Source: Halobacteria archaeon HArc-gm2 (GTDB taxonomy: Archaea > Halobacteriota > Halobacteria > Halobacteriales > Haloarculaceae). Taken from it: DNA of 64,000 bases. The notes beneath the pieces were generated by a model, which had not been told where the DNA came from, made no database searches, and worked only from the letters and a program-made list of their open reading frames with translations. The stretch covers positions 119,348-183,347 of the forward strand of contig JAOPKE010000009.1 in NCBI GenBank assembly GCA_025517465.1, read 5' to 3'. Positions 28,075-36,929 of this stretch are shown one piece after another. The position numbers and the translations under genes were made by a program. Numbering within the stretch: position 1 is the first letter of the stretch; each line of letters starts with the position of its first letter.

Positions 28075-29303
28075 TCACGCAACGTGCCGACGCCGATGAG
28101 GCGCCAGCGCGCGCCGACGCGCCGGTTGATCGCGATCTTCGAGCCCGGTGCGGCACAGACGGGCCGTTTGAGAGCGACCTCGGCCTCGCCGCCGCGCGCG
28201 CTCGTGACCGAGCCAACCGTCGTCGCGGTGCCGATAGTGAGCATCAGCGGCTCGCCCGTGCTGATCTCCTCGACCTCGCCGGCGTTGTCGCCGACGATCC
28301 GTTCGAGCAGGTCGACGTCCATCGTGAACTGTTCGAGCGTCGGCGGCAGGCTCCCCGGCGGGCCGGCGACCTGACCGGCCAGCGCGTCGCCCTTCGTGAT
28401 CGACGGGTCGAGACCGGTACCGACGCCGAGCAGGCCGCCCGGGGTCGCCTCGTCGACGAAATCGCCGCCGGCCTGGATCGACCGGACGCTCGTGGTGACG
28501 GGGCGCCACTCGGTCTGGCCGCCTTCGTCGACCTCGCGGCCGGGGCGAAGCTCTATCTCGTCGTCGACCTCGAGGCTGCCCTGGACGAGCGAGCCACCGA
28601 GGACGCCGCCCTTGAGGTCCTCCCAGGTCGTCCCCGGGCGGTTGATGTCGAAGCTCCGGGCGACCATCATCTGCGCGTCGACGTCCGGGTCCCGGTCCGG
28701 GGTCGGAATCTCCTCCTGGATGGCCTGGATGAGCAGGTCGGTGTTGACGCCCTGCTGGGCAGACACCGGGACGATTGGTGCGCCCTCGGCGACGGTGCCT
28801 TTCACGAACTCCTGGATCTGCTGGTAGTTCTCCTGGGCCCGCTCCTGGTCGACGAGGTCGACCTTGTTCTGGGCAATGACGATGTTGTCGATGCCGATGA
28901 TGTCCAGGGCCATGAGGTGCTCCTCCGTCTGGGCCTGGGGGACCGGCTCGGACGCGGAGACGACGAGGACGGCGCCGTCCATGATGGAGGCGCCCGACAG
29001 CATCGTCGCCATCAGCGTCTCGTGCCCGGGGGCGTCGACGAACGACACCGTCCGCAGGACGTCGGTCTCGACGTCGTGCTCGCCGCAGGTTTCCTCGACC
29101 GTGAACGCTTCCGGTTCCTCCTCCTCGGGACAGCGCCGGAAGGTCGCGTCGGCGTAGCCCAGGCGGATGGAGATGCCGCGCTTCATCTCTTCGGAGTGCT
29201 GGTCCGTCCATTCGCCAGACAGCGCCTGGACCAGCGTCGTCTTGCCGTGGTCGACGTGGCCGACGAGGCCGATGTTCACCTCCGGGTGGTTGTGGGATGT
29301 CAT
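28071..29303 (-). CDS. eif2g: Translation initiation factor 2 subunit gamma
   Basis: 410 residues. GTPase motifs: [14 protein letters not shown] (G1), [10 protein letters not shown] (switch I), [12 protein letters not shown] (G3), QNKVDLVD (G4). A zinc knuckle is only partly kept: CP and CGEHD remain ([19 protein letters not shown]), two Cys rather than four. Domains II and III follow. Delivers initiator Met-tRNA to the 30S subunit. First gene of the operon. Confidence 0.97.
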   Translation of the reverse strand: MTSHNHPEVNIGLVGHVDHGKTTLVQALSGEWTDQHSEEMKRGISIRLGYADATFRRCPEEEEPEAFTVEETCGEHDVETDVLRTVSFVDAPGHETLMATMLSGASIMDGAVLVVSASEPVPQAQTEEHLMALDIIGIDNIVIAQNKVDLVDQERAQENYQQIQEFVKGTVAEGAPIVPVSAQQGVNTDLLIQAIQEEIPTPDRDPDVDAQMMVARSFDINRPGTTWEDLKGGVLGGSLVQGSLEVDDEIELRPGREVDEGGQTEWRPVTTSVRSIQAGGDFVDEATPGGLLGVGTGLDPSITKGDALAGQVAGPPGSLPPTLEQFTMDVDLLERIVGDNAGEVEEISTGEPLMLTIGTATTVGSVTSARGGEAEVALKRPVCAAPGSKIAINRRVGARWRLIGVGTLRE

Positions 29304-29394
29304 CTCGGGAGTAATCTTGGTGTGATTTCGCCCCCTGGGACTGATAAGCCTACTGTTTGCGGCCCAGATTCCGGGCAGGCGGCCTCGCCGCGCG

Positions 29395-29835
29395 TCAGTT
29401 CCGGCGGTCCTCGGCGAGCGTCCGGACGCGACTCGCCAGCCGGTCGAATCGCTCGGAACGCATCCGCTTGTGGACGAAGGGAACGCCCGCGTCGTGCGCC
29501 GCCTCGACCAGTTCGGGCGCGTCGTCGCTCGAAAAGAGGATGCCCGGGGGCGCCGGCTCCGTGTCCGCCACTCTGTCGAGGAACGTCAGCCCGTCCATCG
29601 TCAGCATGTGGTAGTCGCTCACGACGGCGTCGAAGGATCGCTCGCGGACCAGCTGCAGGCCCGTCCGGGCGTTCGTCGCCGTCGTCACCGCCAGCGCGTC
29701 GTCGGCCCGCTCCAGGAACTCCTGGACGAGGTCCGCGAGATCCGGTTCGTCGTCCACGACGAGCACCTCGACGGGCGCGTCCACCTCGTCTCCTTCGGGG
29801 TCTGTGTCCTGTCCCACGTCCTCCACCACCGCCAT
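29395..29835 (-). CDS. Single-domain response regulator
   Basis: 146 residues: an acidic leader, then a full receiver domain with LVVDDEPDL (acid pair), [10 protein letters not shown] (phosphoacceptor Asp), SSDDAPEL (Thr/Ser position) and VPFVHKRM (Lys). There is no output domain. GGGGTGA ahead of the ATG is a good ribosome site. No kinase adjoins; it may work with kinases elsewhere, such as those at 39235 and 41015. Confidence 0.9.
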   Translation of the reverse strand: MAVVEDVGQDTDPEGDEVDAPVEVLVVDDEPDLADLVQEFLERADDALAVTTATNARTGLQLVRERSFDAVVSDYHMLTMDGLTFLDRVADTEPAPPGILFSSDDAPELVEAAHDAGVPFVHKRMRSERFDRLASRVRTLAEDRRN

Positions 29836-29955
29836 GTTGCTCACCCCTTGACCCCCGGTCACCATATATCGCCACGAGCGCTTTCGCGCGCTGAGAACGC
29901 CGTCAGACGCTCGCGTGACGACGTGCTTTTGCCCGCCGGCGTCCTGCCCTTTCCC

Positions 29956-30921
29956 GTGCGCGAATTCGCGTTCGAACTGGCGCTGTGTGCCCACCTCGAA
30001 GGCGGGGAGGGGCCGCTGGGCGAGGCCCTCCTCAGCCGCCAGCTCGGCGCCCACGTCCACGGCCGTCGCGTCGTCGACGTCCTCGCCGTCGAGCCCGGCC
30101 CGGAGTTCGACGAGCGCGCGGCCATCACCCCCGAGCGCATCCCCACCGCCGCCGTCGAGGCCGACGTCGGCCCCGGCCGGGCCCGCTACTGGAAGGACGC
30201 CTTCGACTGCCACCCCGAGCGGGCCGAGCGAGCGCGGGAACTGGCCGTCGAGCGTGGCTTCTTCGAGGCCGAACGCCGCGGCGGCCGGACCTACGTCCGC
30301 CAGGTCGCCCGCTACCCCGACTGGTTCGGCTCGCTGGTCGCCATCGAGAACAAACCCGACCTGGGCCGTCCGGGCGACCTGGAGATGCAACTGCGGACCG
30401 ACGTCTCGCTCGGCCTCGTCGACGAGGTGGTGCTGGCGACGGCCTCCCACGTCACTGGGGCGCACCTCAACCGCATCCCCGACGAAGTGGGAGTGTGGCG
30501 CTTCGACCCCGAGACGGACGAGCGGGCGGTGATCCGCGAGGCCGATCCCCTGGCCGTCGACGAACCCGGCGTCGAGGTAGTCGAGTCGTACCCCGGGCGG
30601 ACCGACGTTCGGGTCGTGACGGCGGACGAGAAGGCCCGGGCCCGCCGCCGCCTCGCCGAACGCGCCTACGGCAAGGGCTGGCGGACGTTCGACATCCCGG
30701 CGTGCGCCCAGTGCTCGCCGGACGAGGACGGCCTCCCCCAGTGCGCCTGGAAGGGCCGTTCCGTCCGTGCGAGCGACGAGTGTGGAACCGACTGCGCTGG
30801 CTACGAGGAGAGCGAGGCCGTCAGCGTCGACACCGACTCGCTGCGTGCCGAGCGGTCGCCCTGGAACCCGGAGCCGGCCGGTCGGAAACGTCAGCAGTCG
30901 GGACTGGACCGGTTCAGCTAA
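29956..30921 (+). CDS. DUF5787-like protein, possible PD-(D/E)XK nuclease fold
   Basis: 321 residues from GTG (protein MREFAFELALCAHLEGGEGP, the family's usual beginning). The middle carries SLVAIENKPDLGRPGDLEMQ, in which E-x-K follows a strand, then a Gln-containing helix, as in PD-(D/E)XK nucleases. A Cys cluster (CAQCSPDEDGLPQC, later CGTDC) probably binds metal. The C-terminus QQSGLDRFS resembles a PCNA-binding peptide (Qxx-hydrophobic-xxFF/FS-type). The domain name is from memory; the nuclease and PCNA ideas are inference. Confidence 0.75.
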   Translation: MREFAFELALCAHLEGGEGPLGEALLSRQLGAHVHGRRVVDVLAVEPGPEFDERAAITPERIPTAAVEADVGPGRARYWKDAFDCHPERAERARELAVERGFFEAERRGGRTYVRQVARYPDWFGSLVAIENKPDLGRPGDLEMQLRTDVSLGLVDEVVLATASHVTGAHLNRIPDEVGVWRFDPETDERAVIREADPLAVDEPGVEVVESYPGRTDVRVVTADEKARARRRLAERAYGKGWRTFDIPACAQCSPDEDGLPQCAWKGRSVRASDECGTDCAGYEESEAVSVDTDSLRAERSPWNPEPAGRKRQQSGLDRFS

Positions 30922-30948
30922 CCGGTCCGGCCGAGCGGTCTGATTCGG

Positions 30949-31191
30949 CTAGTCCTGGCCGCTCGGCTCGCCGTCCGCCCCGGTCGTCTCGACGGGCGCC
31001 TCGTCCGCGACGAGGTCGGAGTGTTTCGTCCGGGCCTGGTAGTTCGCCGCGCCGGCGATGCCGGCACACATCCCGATGCCGAGCACCAGCGCCCAGTCGA
31101 TACCCCCCGCAACGACCTGGAACGTCGCCGCCGCCGCGACGGCGCAGGCTAGCGCCGCCCCGCCCGACTCCGCAATTCCTCGGCGCTCCAT
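30949..31191 (-). CDS. Small two-helix membrane protein
   Basis: 80 residues: AALACAVAAAATFQVVAGGI and ALVLGIGMCAGIAGAANY are likely membrane helices, followed by an acidic cytoplasmic tail ending EPSGQD. No family recognised. Convergent with the DUF5787-like gene. Confidence 0.65.
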   Translation of the reverse strand: MERRGIAESGGAALACAVAAAATFQVVAGGIDWALVLGIGMCAGIAGAANYQARTKHSDLVADEAPVETTGADGEPSGQD

Positions 31192-31234
31192 GCACCGGCT
31201 CTAGACGTTCTCCACTATAGTCGCTGGGGCTGTC

Positions 31235-32059
31235 TCAGAGTTCGAATCGCTCGCCGTCCAGGGCCACGTCGTCAGCGAAGGCCTCCGCTTCGGGGACGAA
31301 GTGGGCCGTGTGGACGATGCGGTAGTCGTCCACGACGAGATCGTCGGCCAGTGCCCGCGCGCCCGTGAGGGTCATGTGTTTGGTCCCGAAGGTCCGCGGG
31401 ACGCCCGCGTCGTCGTAGTGGTCCCCGCCGGCGGGGTGATTCTTGCAGAGTTCCGCGTGGACGATGCCCTCCACGATGCCCAGGTCCGCGCCGCGCAGGA
31501 CGTCCCGGGACTCCTGGGGGAAGGCGTAGCTCGTGTCGCCGGAGATGGCCAGCGAGGCGCCGGTCTCGGGCTCGTCGATCCGCAGCCCGTAGGTCGAAAG
31601 CGGCGGGTGGACGCCCGGCACCAGCGTCACCTCGAACCCCGCCGCCGCGAACGGCTCGAAGGGCGTCTCGGGGGTGACCGTCACCTGGTCGAGGTAGTGG
31701 TAGCGCGAGTCGACGTGCTCGGCGACGCTCTCGCCCAGGTTCGGGTCGTGCTCGTCCGCGGCGTGGACCGGCAAGTGGTCGAGCAGGCGATAGGCGTTGC
31801 CCAGGCCGTCGAGGTGGTCGAAGTGGACGTGGGTGATGACGGCGGCGTCCGGCAGCGGGACGTCTTCCCGGCGGAACTGCCGCCGGAAGTCCGGGCTGGC
31901 GTCGATCAGGAGTGACTGGTCGGTCCGCTCGTTCCGGACGTGCACCGAGAACCGGGTGCGTTCGACGTCTTCCTCGCGTGCGCGCTCGCACGTCTCGCAG
32001 TCGCACCGCGGCGTCGGGGTTCCCGTGGTGTCGCCCGTCCCGAGCAACGTGACCTCCAT
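31235..32059 (-). CDS. MBL-fold metallo-hydrolase, PhnP-like
   Basis: 274 residues. MEVTLLGTGDTTGTPTPRCD with a Cys cluster (CDCETC) and the metal motif THVHFDHLDG, plus ISGDTSY and a final THAHFVP-type His (VHTAHFVPEAE). Closest in pattern to PhnP-type cyclic phosphodiesterases, in which the Cys group binds a structural zinc. Substrate unknown; not part of a phosphonate operon here. The long frame upstream is read-through of the repeat element. Confidence 0.88.
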   Translation of the reverse strand: MEVTLLGTGDTTGTPTPRCDCETCERAREEDVERTRFSVHVRNERTDQSLLIDASPDFRRQFRREDVPLPDAAVITHVHFDHLDGLGNAYRLLDHLPVHAADEHDPNLGESVAEHVDSRYHYLDQVTVTPETPFEPFAAAGFEVTLVPGVHPPLSTYGLRIDEPETGASLAISGDTSYAFPQESRDVLRGADLGIVEGIVHAELCKNHPAGGDHYDDAGVPRTFGTKHMTLTGARALADDLVVDDYRIVHTAHFVPEAEAFADDVALDGERFEL

Positions 32060-32143
32060 TGGTGTGGTTGTGTCGCCGGCCGGCCCTAAACCTCGCGACT
32101 TGGAGTGGGTGGATTGGGAGAGTGTCGTTCCGTGATCAATGGT

Positions 32144-32576
32144 ACCGAAAACACGTCGAAAGCCCTCGGCCCGCTCGGGTCGCGGGGACCACCCTGCGCT
32201 CCTCGCTTCGCTCCGGTGCTTGGGGGTCCCGGCTTCCCCGACCACGCCTCGCCCTTTCATTCCTCCAGGAACTGCATGGCTCGCGCGGGCTTCGCCACGC
32301 GCCCGCGATTGACTCCACCACACCTCCCCGGATTCGCGGCGTCCCGCGCGAATCACGCTTCCTGACCGCTCCGTACCCACCCAGCCGGGAGCGAGTAGCC
32401 GAGCGAAAGCGAGGCTCTCACGACCAGGGGAAGGGCAGGGCTGCTGTGCGGACCTGGTGGACTGAAAGGGCGAGGCGCGGTCGACAAAGTCCGACGAAGT
32501 AAGCACCGGAGCGGAGCGAGGAGCGCAACGAGTCGCACGAGTCGAGCGGGCCGAGGGCTTTCGAGGCGTTTGCGGT
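32144..32576. repeat. Inverted-repeat element, 433 bp
   Basis: The left end ACCGAAAACACGTCGAAAGC and the inverted right end ACCGCAAACGCCTCGAAAGC continue into CCTCGGCCCGCTCG on both sides. Internal words (GCGCTCCTCGCTTCGCTCCG, GGTGCTTG, GCCCTTTCA) are shared with the elements at 24930 and 63820. It fills most of the 676-bp gap between the PhnP-like gene and the amidohydrolase at 32736. Noncoding. Confidence 0.75.
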
Positions 32577-32702
32577 TTTGCTCACTGCACACGAACGGAC
32601 CGAGACTTTCCGCCGACTGTAGTTGCGGTCCTCTCCTCGAACAGCACTCACTCGAAGAATACCAGCCACTCCTCAAAATCTCACACATAGCCGGAGACCG
32701 AA

Positions 32703-32712
32703 TTAGTAAAGG
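32703..32712 (+). promoter_or_regulatory. TATA-like box for the gene at 32736
   Basis: TTAGTAAAGG lies about 27 bases before the ATG at 32736, consistent with a leaderless mRNA. Confidence 0.45.
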
Positions 32713-32735
32713 CGCCCAACACAAACCGTGGTGTA

Positions 32736-33692
32736 ATGGTATCCCTCGGTACGGCGAGTGCCGCGCCCGGTGAGGTGGACACGGGGCGGTTGCAGGTGGG
32801 CGAGACGCGCGACGGGAGCCCGTTCGGGTTGCCCGTCGCCGTCGTCAACGGGGCCGAGGACGGCGAGACGCTCTATATGCAGGCCGCCAGCGACGGCGAC
32901 GAACTCAACGGCGTCGGCGTCGTCCAGCGCGTGCTCCCCCAGCTGGACCCGGCGGAGCTGTCGGGGACCATCCTCGTGGTCGGCATCGTCAACTACCACG
33001 CCTTCCAGGTGGCCGAACACCGCAACCCCATCGACGACACGAAGATGAACCGGGCGTACCCCGGCGACGAGAACGGCACCTCATCGGAGCGCATCGCCGC
33101 GGCGACGTTCCAGGCGGCCAGACGCGCCGACCGCATCCTCGACCTCCACCAGGGGTCGACCTCGCGGATGCTGGAGGAGTGCCGGGTTCGTTGCGGGCAG
33201 CGCCACCGACTCCACGACGAGTGTCTCGAACTGGCGAAGGCGTTCGGCTGCGGGTACGTCCTCGACCAGAAGGGCCCCGACGGGCAACTCGCCCGCGCAG
33301 CACCGGACGAGGGCATCCCCACCATCGATCCCGAACTCGGCGGCAGCGTCGGCTGGGACGAGGACGCCATCCAGACCGGCGTCGAGGGCGTGTTCAACGT
33401 CCTCCGGTACTACGACTTCCTCGGCGGTCGCCAGGCGCTCGAGACGCAGACCCGCGCAACCGGCTTCGACCAGTACGGCGCCCCCGCCGGCGGCCTGGTC
33501 AGCTTCGAAAAGGACCTGGGCGACCGGGTCAATCGCGGCGACGCCCTCTATCGCATCACCGACGTCTTCGGCGAGGTGAAGGCCACCGTCACGGCCGACG
33601 CGCCGGGCATCTTCTGGCGCTCCCGGCGCCTCCCGCAGGTGGCGACGGGGGAGTACGTCTGTTCGGTCGGGACTGACGTCGACTCGGTCTGA
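32736..33692 (+). CDS. Succinylglutamate desuccinylase/aspartoacylase-family protein
   Basis: 318 residues, M14-like. RNPIDDTKMNRAYPG and ILDLHQGSTS (metal His and nearby Asp) are as in the family. The first zinc motif, usually HGDE, reads SDGDELNG: the Glu is kept but the His is Asp. The C-terminal strand-rich domain (GGLVSFEKDLGDRVNRGDAL) resembles a lipoyl-like barrel found in this group. Could be a deacylase of an N-acyl amino acid or a variant with altered metal binding. Confidence 0.85.
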   Translation: MVSLGTASAAPGEVDTGRLQVGETRDGSPFGLPVAVVNGAEDGETLYMQAASDGDELNGVGVVQRVLPQLDPAELSGTILVVGIVNYHAFQVAEHRNPIDDTKMNRAYPGDENGTSSERIAAATFQAARRADRILDLHQGSTSRMLEECRVRCGQRHRLHDECLELAKAFGCGYVLDQKGPDGQLARAAPDEGIPTIDPELGGSVGWDEDAIQTGVEGVFNVLRYYDFLGGRQALETQTRATGFDQYGAPAGGLVSFEKDLGDRVNRGDALYRITDVFGEVKATVTADAPGIFWRSRRLPQVATGEYVCSVGTDVDSV

Positions 33693-33809
33693 GGCGGCCG
33701 GCCAGACGACGCCGGACGCGTTCGACCCCGACGTCTGATGGCAACAGTGGCCGACAGTTCGTGTCGCCTGTAACACAAGACATTCATACAGGTTCCGAGA
33801 CCACCGGAT

Positions 33810-34742
33810 ATGCGACGCCGCAAATTCCTCGCGACGACCGCCGCCCTCCTCGCCGTCCCCTTTTCGGGGTGTTCGGACCCGTCGGGCCGACTCTCGCTGG
33901 AAAACGTGGACGACGACGAGACGCTCGCCCGGCGGTACGCACAGACGGACGACCAGCTCGACGACGACGAACAGCGGATCCTCGACGACGCCGTCGCCGG
34001 CGACGAACCGGAGCTGAACGGCACCAGTCCGCACTTCGAGGAGGGGTCGTACGACCAGCGGGCGCCCGTCGCCCACGACGGGTCGTACTACAACGTCTCC
34101 CACGAGGTCGTCGAGACCTACCAGTACGCGCGCCACGGGATCGGACTCGACCTGAACCCGCCGGAAGACTTCTCGCCGTCCGAGGGCGCGATCGCCGTCG
34201 AGGACCTGCCGCCGGTCGACCGCGACGTCGTAGCAGAGTTCTTCCCGGTCTCGGAGGACCACCGGGAGACGGACGGGGCCGACGTCTTCCACATGGGGAC
34301 CTACTCGCCGGCCGAGGAGGCCGAATCCGTCCTCGTTCCCGACCCCGAATACGACGCCGTGACCCGAGACGGGACCACCTACCCGGTCGAGATCGACGAC
34401 GGCGGCCCCGTTGAAATCACCCGATACCGGTACGAGACCACGCAGGTGGCCGCATCCCACGCCGAGATGGCCGCGCGGGTCCGCGACCGGTACCTGTTCA
34501 CGCTAGAGGGCCTTCCCGAGGACGAACGCGAGATCATGCGTGAGGCCGCCAAGAACGGACGCTACGTCACCGAGGAGACGCCGGGCCAGGCGTTCGTCGA
34601 TCTCCTCGACCGGTTCCGTCCCCACCGCCCGCTCGAGGGCGACGGCGAAGACTACGGCACGTGGCTCGTCGCGTTCGACGGAACGGTGTACCTGGCGGAC
34701 GTTACCGCTCCACTCAACACACCGGCGAGCGAGTCCGGGTGA
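33810..34742 (+). CDS. Tat-type lipoprotein, hypothetical
   Basis: 310 residues. MRRRKFLATTAALLAVPFSG is followed by Cys: a twin-arginine signal with a lipobox, so the mature protein is lipid-anchored outside. The remainder is acidic with no known domain; it has regular aromatic residues (YNVSHEVVETYQYARHGIG) and a helical section (AEMAARVRDRYLFTLEGLP). First of three exported or membrane genes in a row. Confidence 0.78.
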   Translation: MRRRKFLATTAALLAVPFSGCSDPSGRLSLENVDDDETLARRYAQTDDQLDDDEQRILDDAVAGDEPELNGTSPHFEEGSYDQRAPVAHDGSYYNVSHEVVETYQYARHGIGLDLNPPEDFSPSEGAIAVEDLPPVDRDVVAEFFPVSEDHRETDGADVFHMGTYSPAEEAESVLVPDPEYDAVTRDGTTYPVEIDDGGPVEITRYRYETTQVAASHAEMAARVRDRYLFTLEGLPEDEREIMREAAKNGRYVTEETPGQAFVDLLDRFRPHRPLEGDGEDYGTWLVAFDGTVYLADVTAPLNTPASESG

Positions 34743-34842
34743 GGCGCCCGCTACTCGGTGTCCCAGACGTCGGCCACGGCCCCACCGAAGGAGCGGGCTG
34801 CGACGGGAACGGGCTTCGCCCCCGTCGTGTCGACTCGATATC

Positions 34843-34848
34843 TATTTG
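34843..34848 (+). promoter_or_regulatory. TATA box of the PQQ-repeat gene
   Basis: TATTTG is centred 27 bases upstream of the ATG at 34873 (preceding ATATC adds AT richness). Typical of a leaderless transcript. Confidence 0.55.
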
Positions 34849-34872
34849 AGCAGCGGTCTAGAGGTGGCGCGT

Positions 34873-36108
34873 ATGGTCCCCGATCTTACACGACGGCGGG
34901 CGCTGGTCGCGGCCGGTTCGGTCGCCGGCATCGGCCACCTGAGCCCACCTGCCGTAGCGGAGCAGTCCAGAGCGAACCCGCCGGATACCGGCCCGCCCGA
35001 CGGCAACGAGTGGCCGATGGAACGGCGCGACCCCGCAGGGACGGGGTACGCACCGGACGCGAGCGGGCCGAAGGATGGCGTCCGGGTTCGGTGGAAACAG
35101 CCCGTCGAAGCCAACCTGGGGTTCTTCTACGGTGTGACGCCGATCGTCTCGGACGGACTGGTCTACGGCGTCGACCGTGAACTGGTCTGCGTCGACGCGG
35201 CGAGCGGCGAGGTCGTCTTCAGGGTCGATCGCGAGTACGTAAACCCGCCCGCCGTCGCGCCCGCGAGAGCCTACGAGCACCCGACGCTGGTCTTCGACTC
35301 CCGACGGGGCGTCGACGGGCTGGACGCGCGTGGCGGGATCGCACTCGCCGGCCTCCGCCTGGGCTTGCGACGCTGGTCGATCGAACGAGACCAGGGTCTG
35401 GCGACGACGATACTGGGTGGACAGGACCACTCCGTCCCCGTCGCGGCCGGTGATTCGGTGTTCGTCACCACTGGCGACTCCGTACTCGCCATCGACGCGA
35501 GCAACGGACGCGTTCGCTGGCGACGCCCCGGCGGCGGCTATCGACCGGCCGTCCGCGACGGAACGGTGTACGTCGCGAGCTACGCACGTGGACTCCTCGG
35601 CTACGACGTCGAGAGCGGCGAGCGAATCTTCTCGCCCGACGATGTTCAGTCACCGCTCTCGGTCACTGCCGCCCCGGAGCGGCTCGTGGTCCGGTGCCAC
35701 CGACCGATCGTCGGCGTCGACTACGACGGGAGCGTCGCCTGGCGAAAGGGTCCGGAAGAATTCTGGGGCCGCGGCGCGATCGCGGCGGCAAACGGCGTCG
35801 CGTACACGGCCGGCGTCGACGAGGAGAACTCCCTCGTCGCGATAGACGTCAGCGACGGGACCACGCTGTGGACGAGTTCGATGGAACCGGAACAGACGCC
35901 ACAGTCCGCCCCACCGTCCGTCGCCGACGGCGTCGTTTACGTCCCGGAAGACGACGCGGGACTGGCGGCAGTGGACGCCGAAGACGGACGCGTCCGTTGG
36001 CGGTTCGACCCCGGCGAGGATCCGACGCGGTGGTCGCCGGCGGCGCTCGTCGGCGAGACGCTGTACGCGCTCGCCGACGGCCACCTCTACGCACTGGAGG
36101 AAGCATGA
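34873..36108 (+). CDS. Exported beta-propeller protein with PQQ-like repeats
   Basis: 411 residues. Twin-arginine signal DLTRRRALVAAGSVAGIG, then propeller blades of the PQQ_2/PQQ-like type: LVYGVDRELVCVDAASGEVV, SVLAIDASNGRVRWRR, LLGYDVESGERIF, SLVAIDVSDGTTLW, GLAAVDAEDGRVRWRF, HLYALEEA. The blades lack the ligands of true PQQ dehydrogenases, so this is probably a binding or scaffold propeller. Its stop overlaps the next start (ATGA). Confidence 0.87.
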   Translation: MVPDLTRRRALVAAGSVAGIGHLSPPAVAEQSRANPPDTGPPDGNEWPMERRDPAGTGYAPDASGPKDGVRVRWKQPVEANLGFFYGVTPIVSDGLVYGVDRELVCVDAASGEVVFRVDREYVNPPAVAPARAYEHPTLVFDSRRGVDGLDARGGIALAGLRLGLRRWSIERDQGLATTILGGQDHSVPVAAGDSVFVTTGDSVLAIDASNGRVRWRRPGGGYRPAVRDGTVYVASYARGLLGYDVESGERIFSPDDVQSPLSVTAAPERLVVRCHRPIVGVDYDGSVAWRKGPEEFWGRGAIAAANGVAYTAGVDEENSLVAIDVSDGTTLWTSSMEPEQTPQSAPPSVADGVVYVPEDDAGLAAVDAEDGRVRWRFDPGEDPTRWSPAALVGETLYALADGHLYALEEA

Positions 36109-36881
36109 CGGGCCACGAGCATCACGGACGGGACCACACCGACGAGAGCCACGAAGCGATCCGACGCGTCACGACGACCGCCCTCCTGCGCGAGGGGGTC
36201 CGAAACGTGCGCGCCCATCCCGAGGCCCTCGTCGCGCTCGTTCTCTCGGGCGCCCTCGTCGCAGGAATCGACTGGGTGACCCTGCACGGCGCCGTGCCGA
36301 CGACCGGGTACGAGGGGGTCCAGACGGGCGAAATCACCGTCGCGTTCGGCGTGGTCGTCCAGGCGTTCTCGCGCGCTTCCGTCTCACCGCTGACGCTCGT
36401 CGGGCTGAAGCCGGCGTGGTTCGCCTGGGCCGTCGGACTCCAGGTGGCGAAGGTCGCCGTCGGCGCCGGCGGGGCCGTCTACGCGCTGGCCCGGCTCCGC
36501 AACGTGGAACCGACGGCAGCCATCGCCGTGCGCTACGCAGTCGTCGTCGCAGCTCTCACGCTCTTCCCCTGGGACGTCACGTTCGAAGGAGGGTCCATGA
36601 TCATCGGGATTCCGCTCATAATCGCGTTCACGGTCGTGCTGGTCAGGTTGTTCGCCCTCCCCGGGCTGCTGGTCGACGGCCTGTCGATCACGGCTGCTCT
36701 CCGGCGAAGCTGGGGCCGCACGGCAGGCCACGGCTTGGCGCTGTTTGGAACCGTCCTCCTCGTCGGTCTGTTCAATCACCTCCTGACGAGCGTGCCCGTG
36801 GTCGGCCCCGTCGGAAGCGGGGTCGCCGCGGCGCTCCACGCCGGCGCAGTCGTCGTCTTCCTCCGGCGCACCTCGGAGTGA
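36105..36881 (+). CDS. Multispan membrane protein coupled to the propeller gene
   Basis: 258 residues. A His-rich N-terminus (GHEHHGRDHTDESHE) precedes about six membrane segments, e.g. ALVALVLSGALVAGIDWV, YAVVVAALTLFPWDV, IIGIPLIIAFTVVLVRLFAL, GLALFGTVLLVGLFN. The RRSWGRTAGHG stretch resembles glycerophosphoryl-diester/DUF-type membrane families, not a firm assignment. Translationally coupled, so the propeller and this protein probably work together at the membrane. Confidence 0.78.
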   Translation: MTGHEHHGRDHTDESHEAIRRVTTTALLREGVRNVRAHPEALVALVLSGALVAGIDWVTLHGAVPTTGYEGVQTGEITVAFGVVVQAFSRASVSPLTLVGLKPAWFAWAVGLQVAKVAVGAGGAVYALARLRNVEPTAAIAVRYAVVVAALTLFPWDVTFEGGSMIIGIPLIIAFTVVLVRLFALPGLLVDGLSITAALRRSWGRTAGHGLALFGTVLLVGLFNHLLTSVPVVGPVGSGVAAALHAGAVVVFLRRTSE

Positions 36882-36929
36882 CCGAGTGGCTCCGGGCGAG
36901 GAATCCCGCGTCGAGGCAGTCCGGAGGAC

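Noticed and set aside
28050..29894. 614-codon plus-strand open frame opposite IF2-gamma
   Set aside because: IF2-gamma is unmistakable on the other strand; this frame is its shadow.
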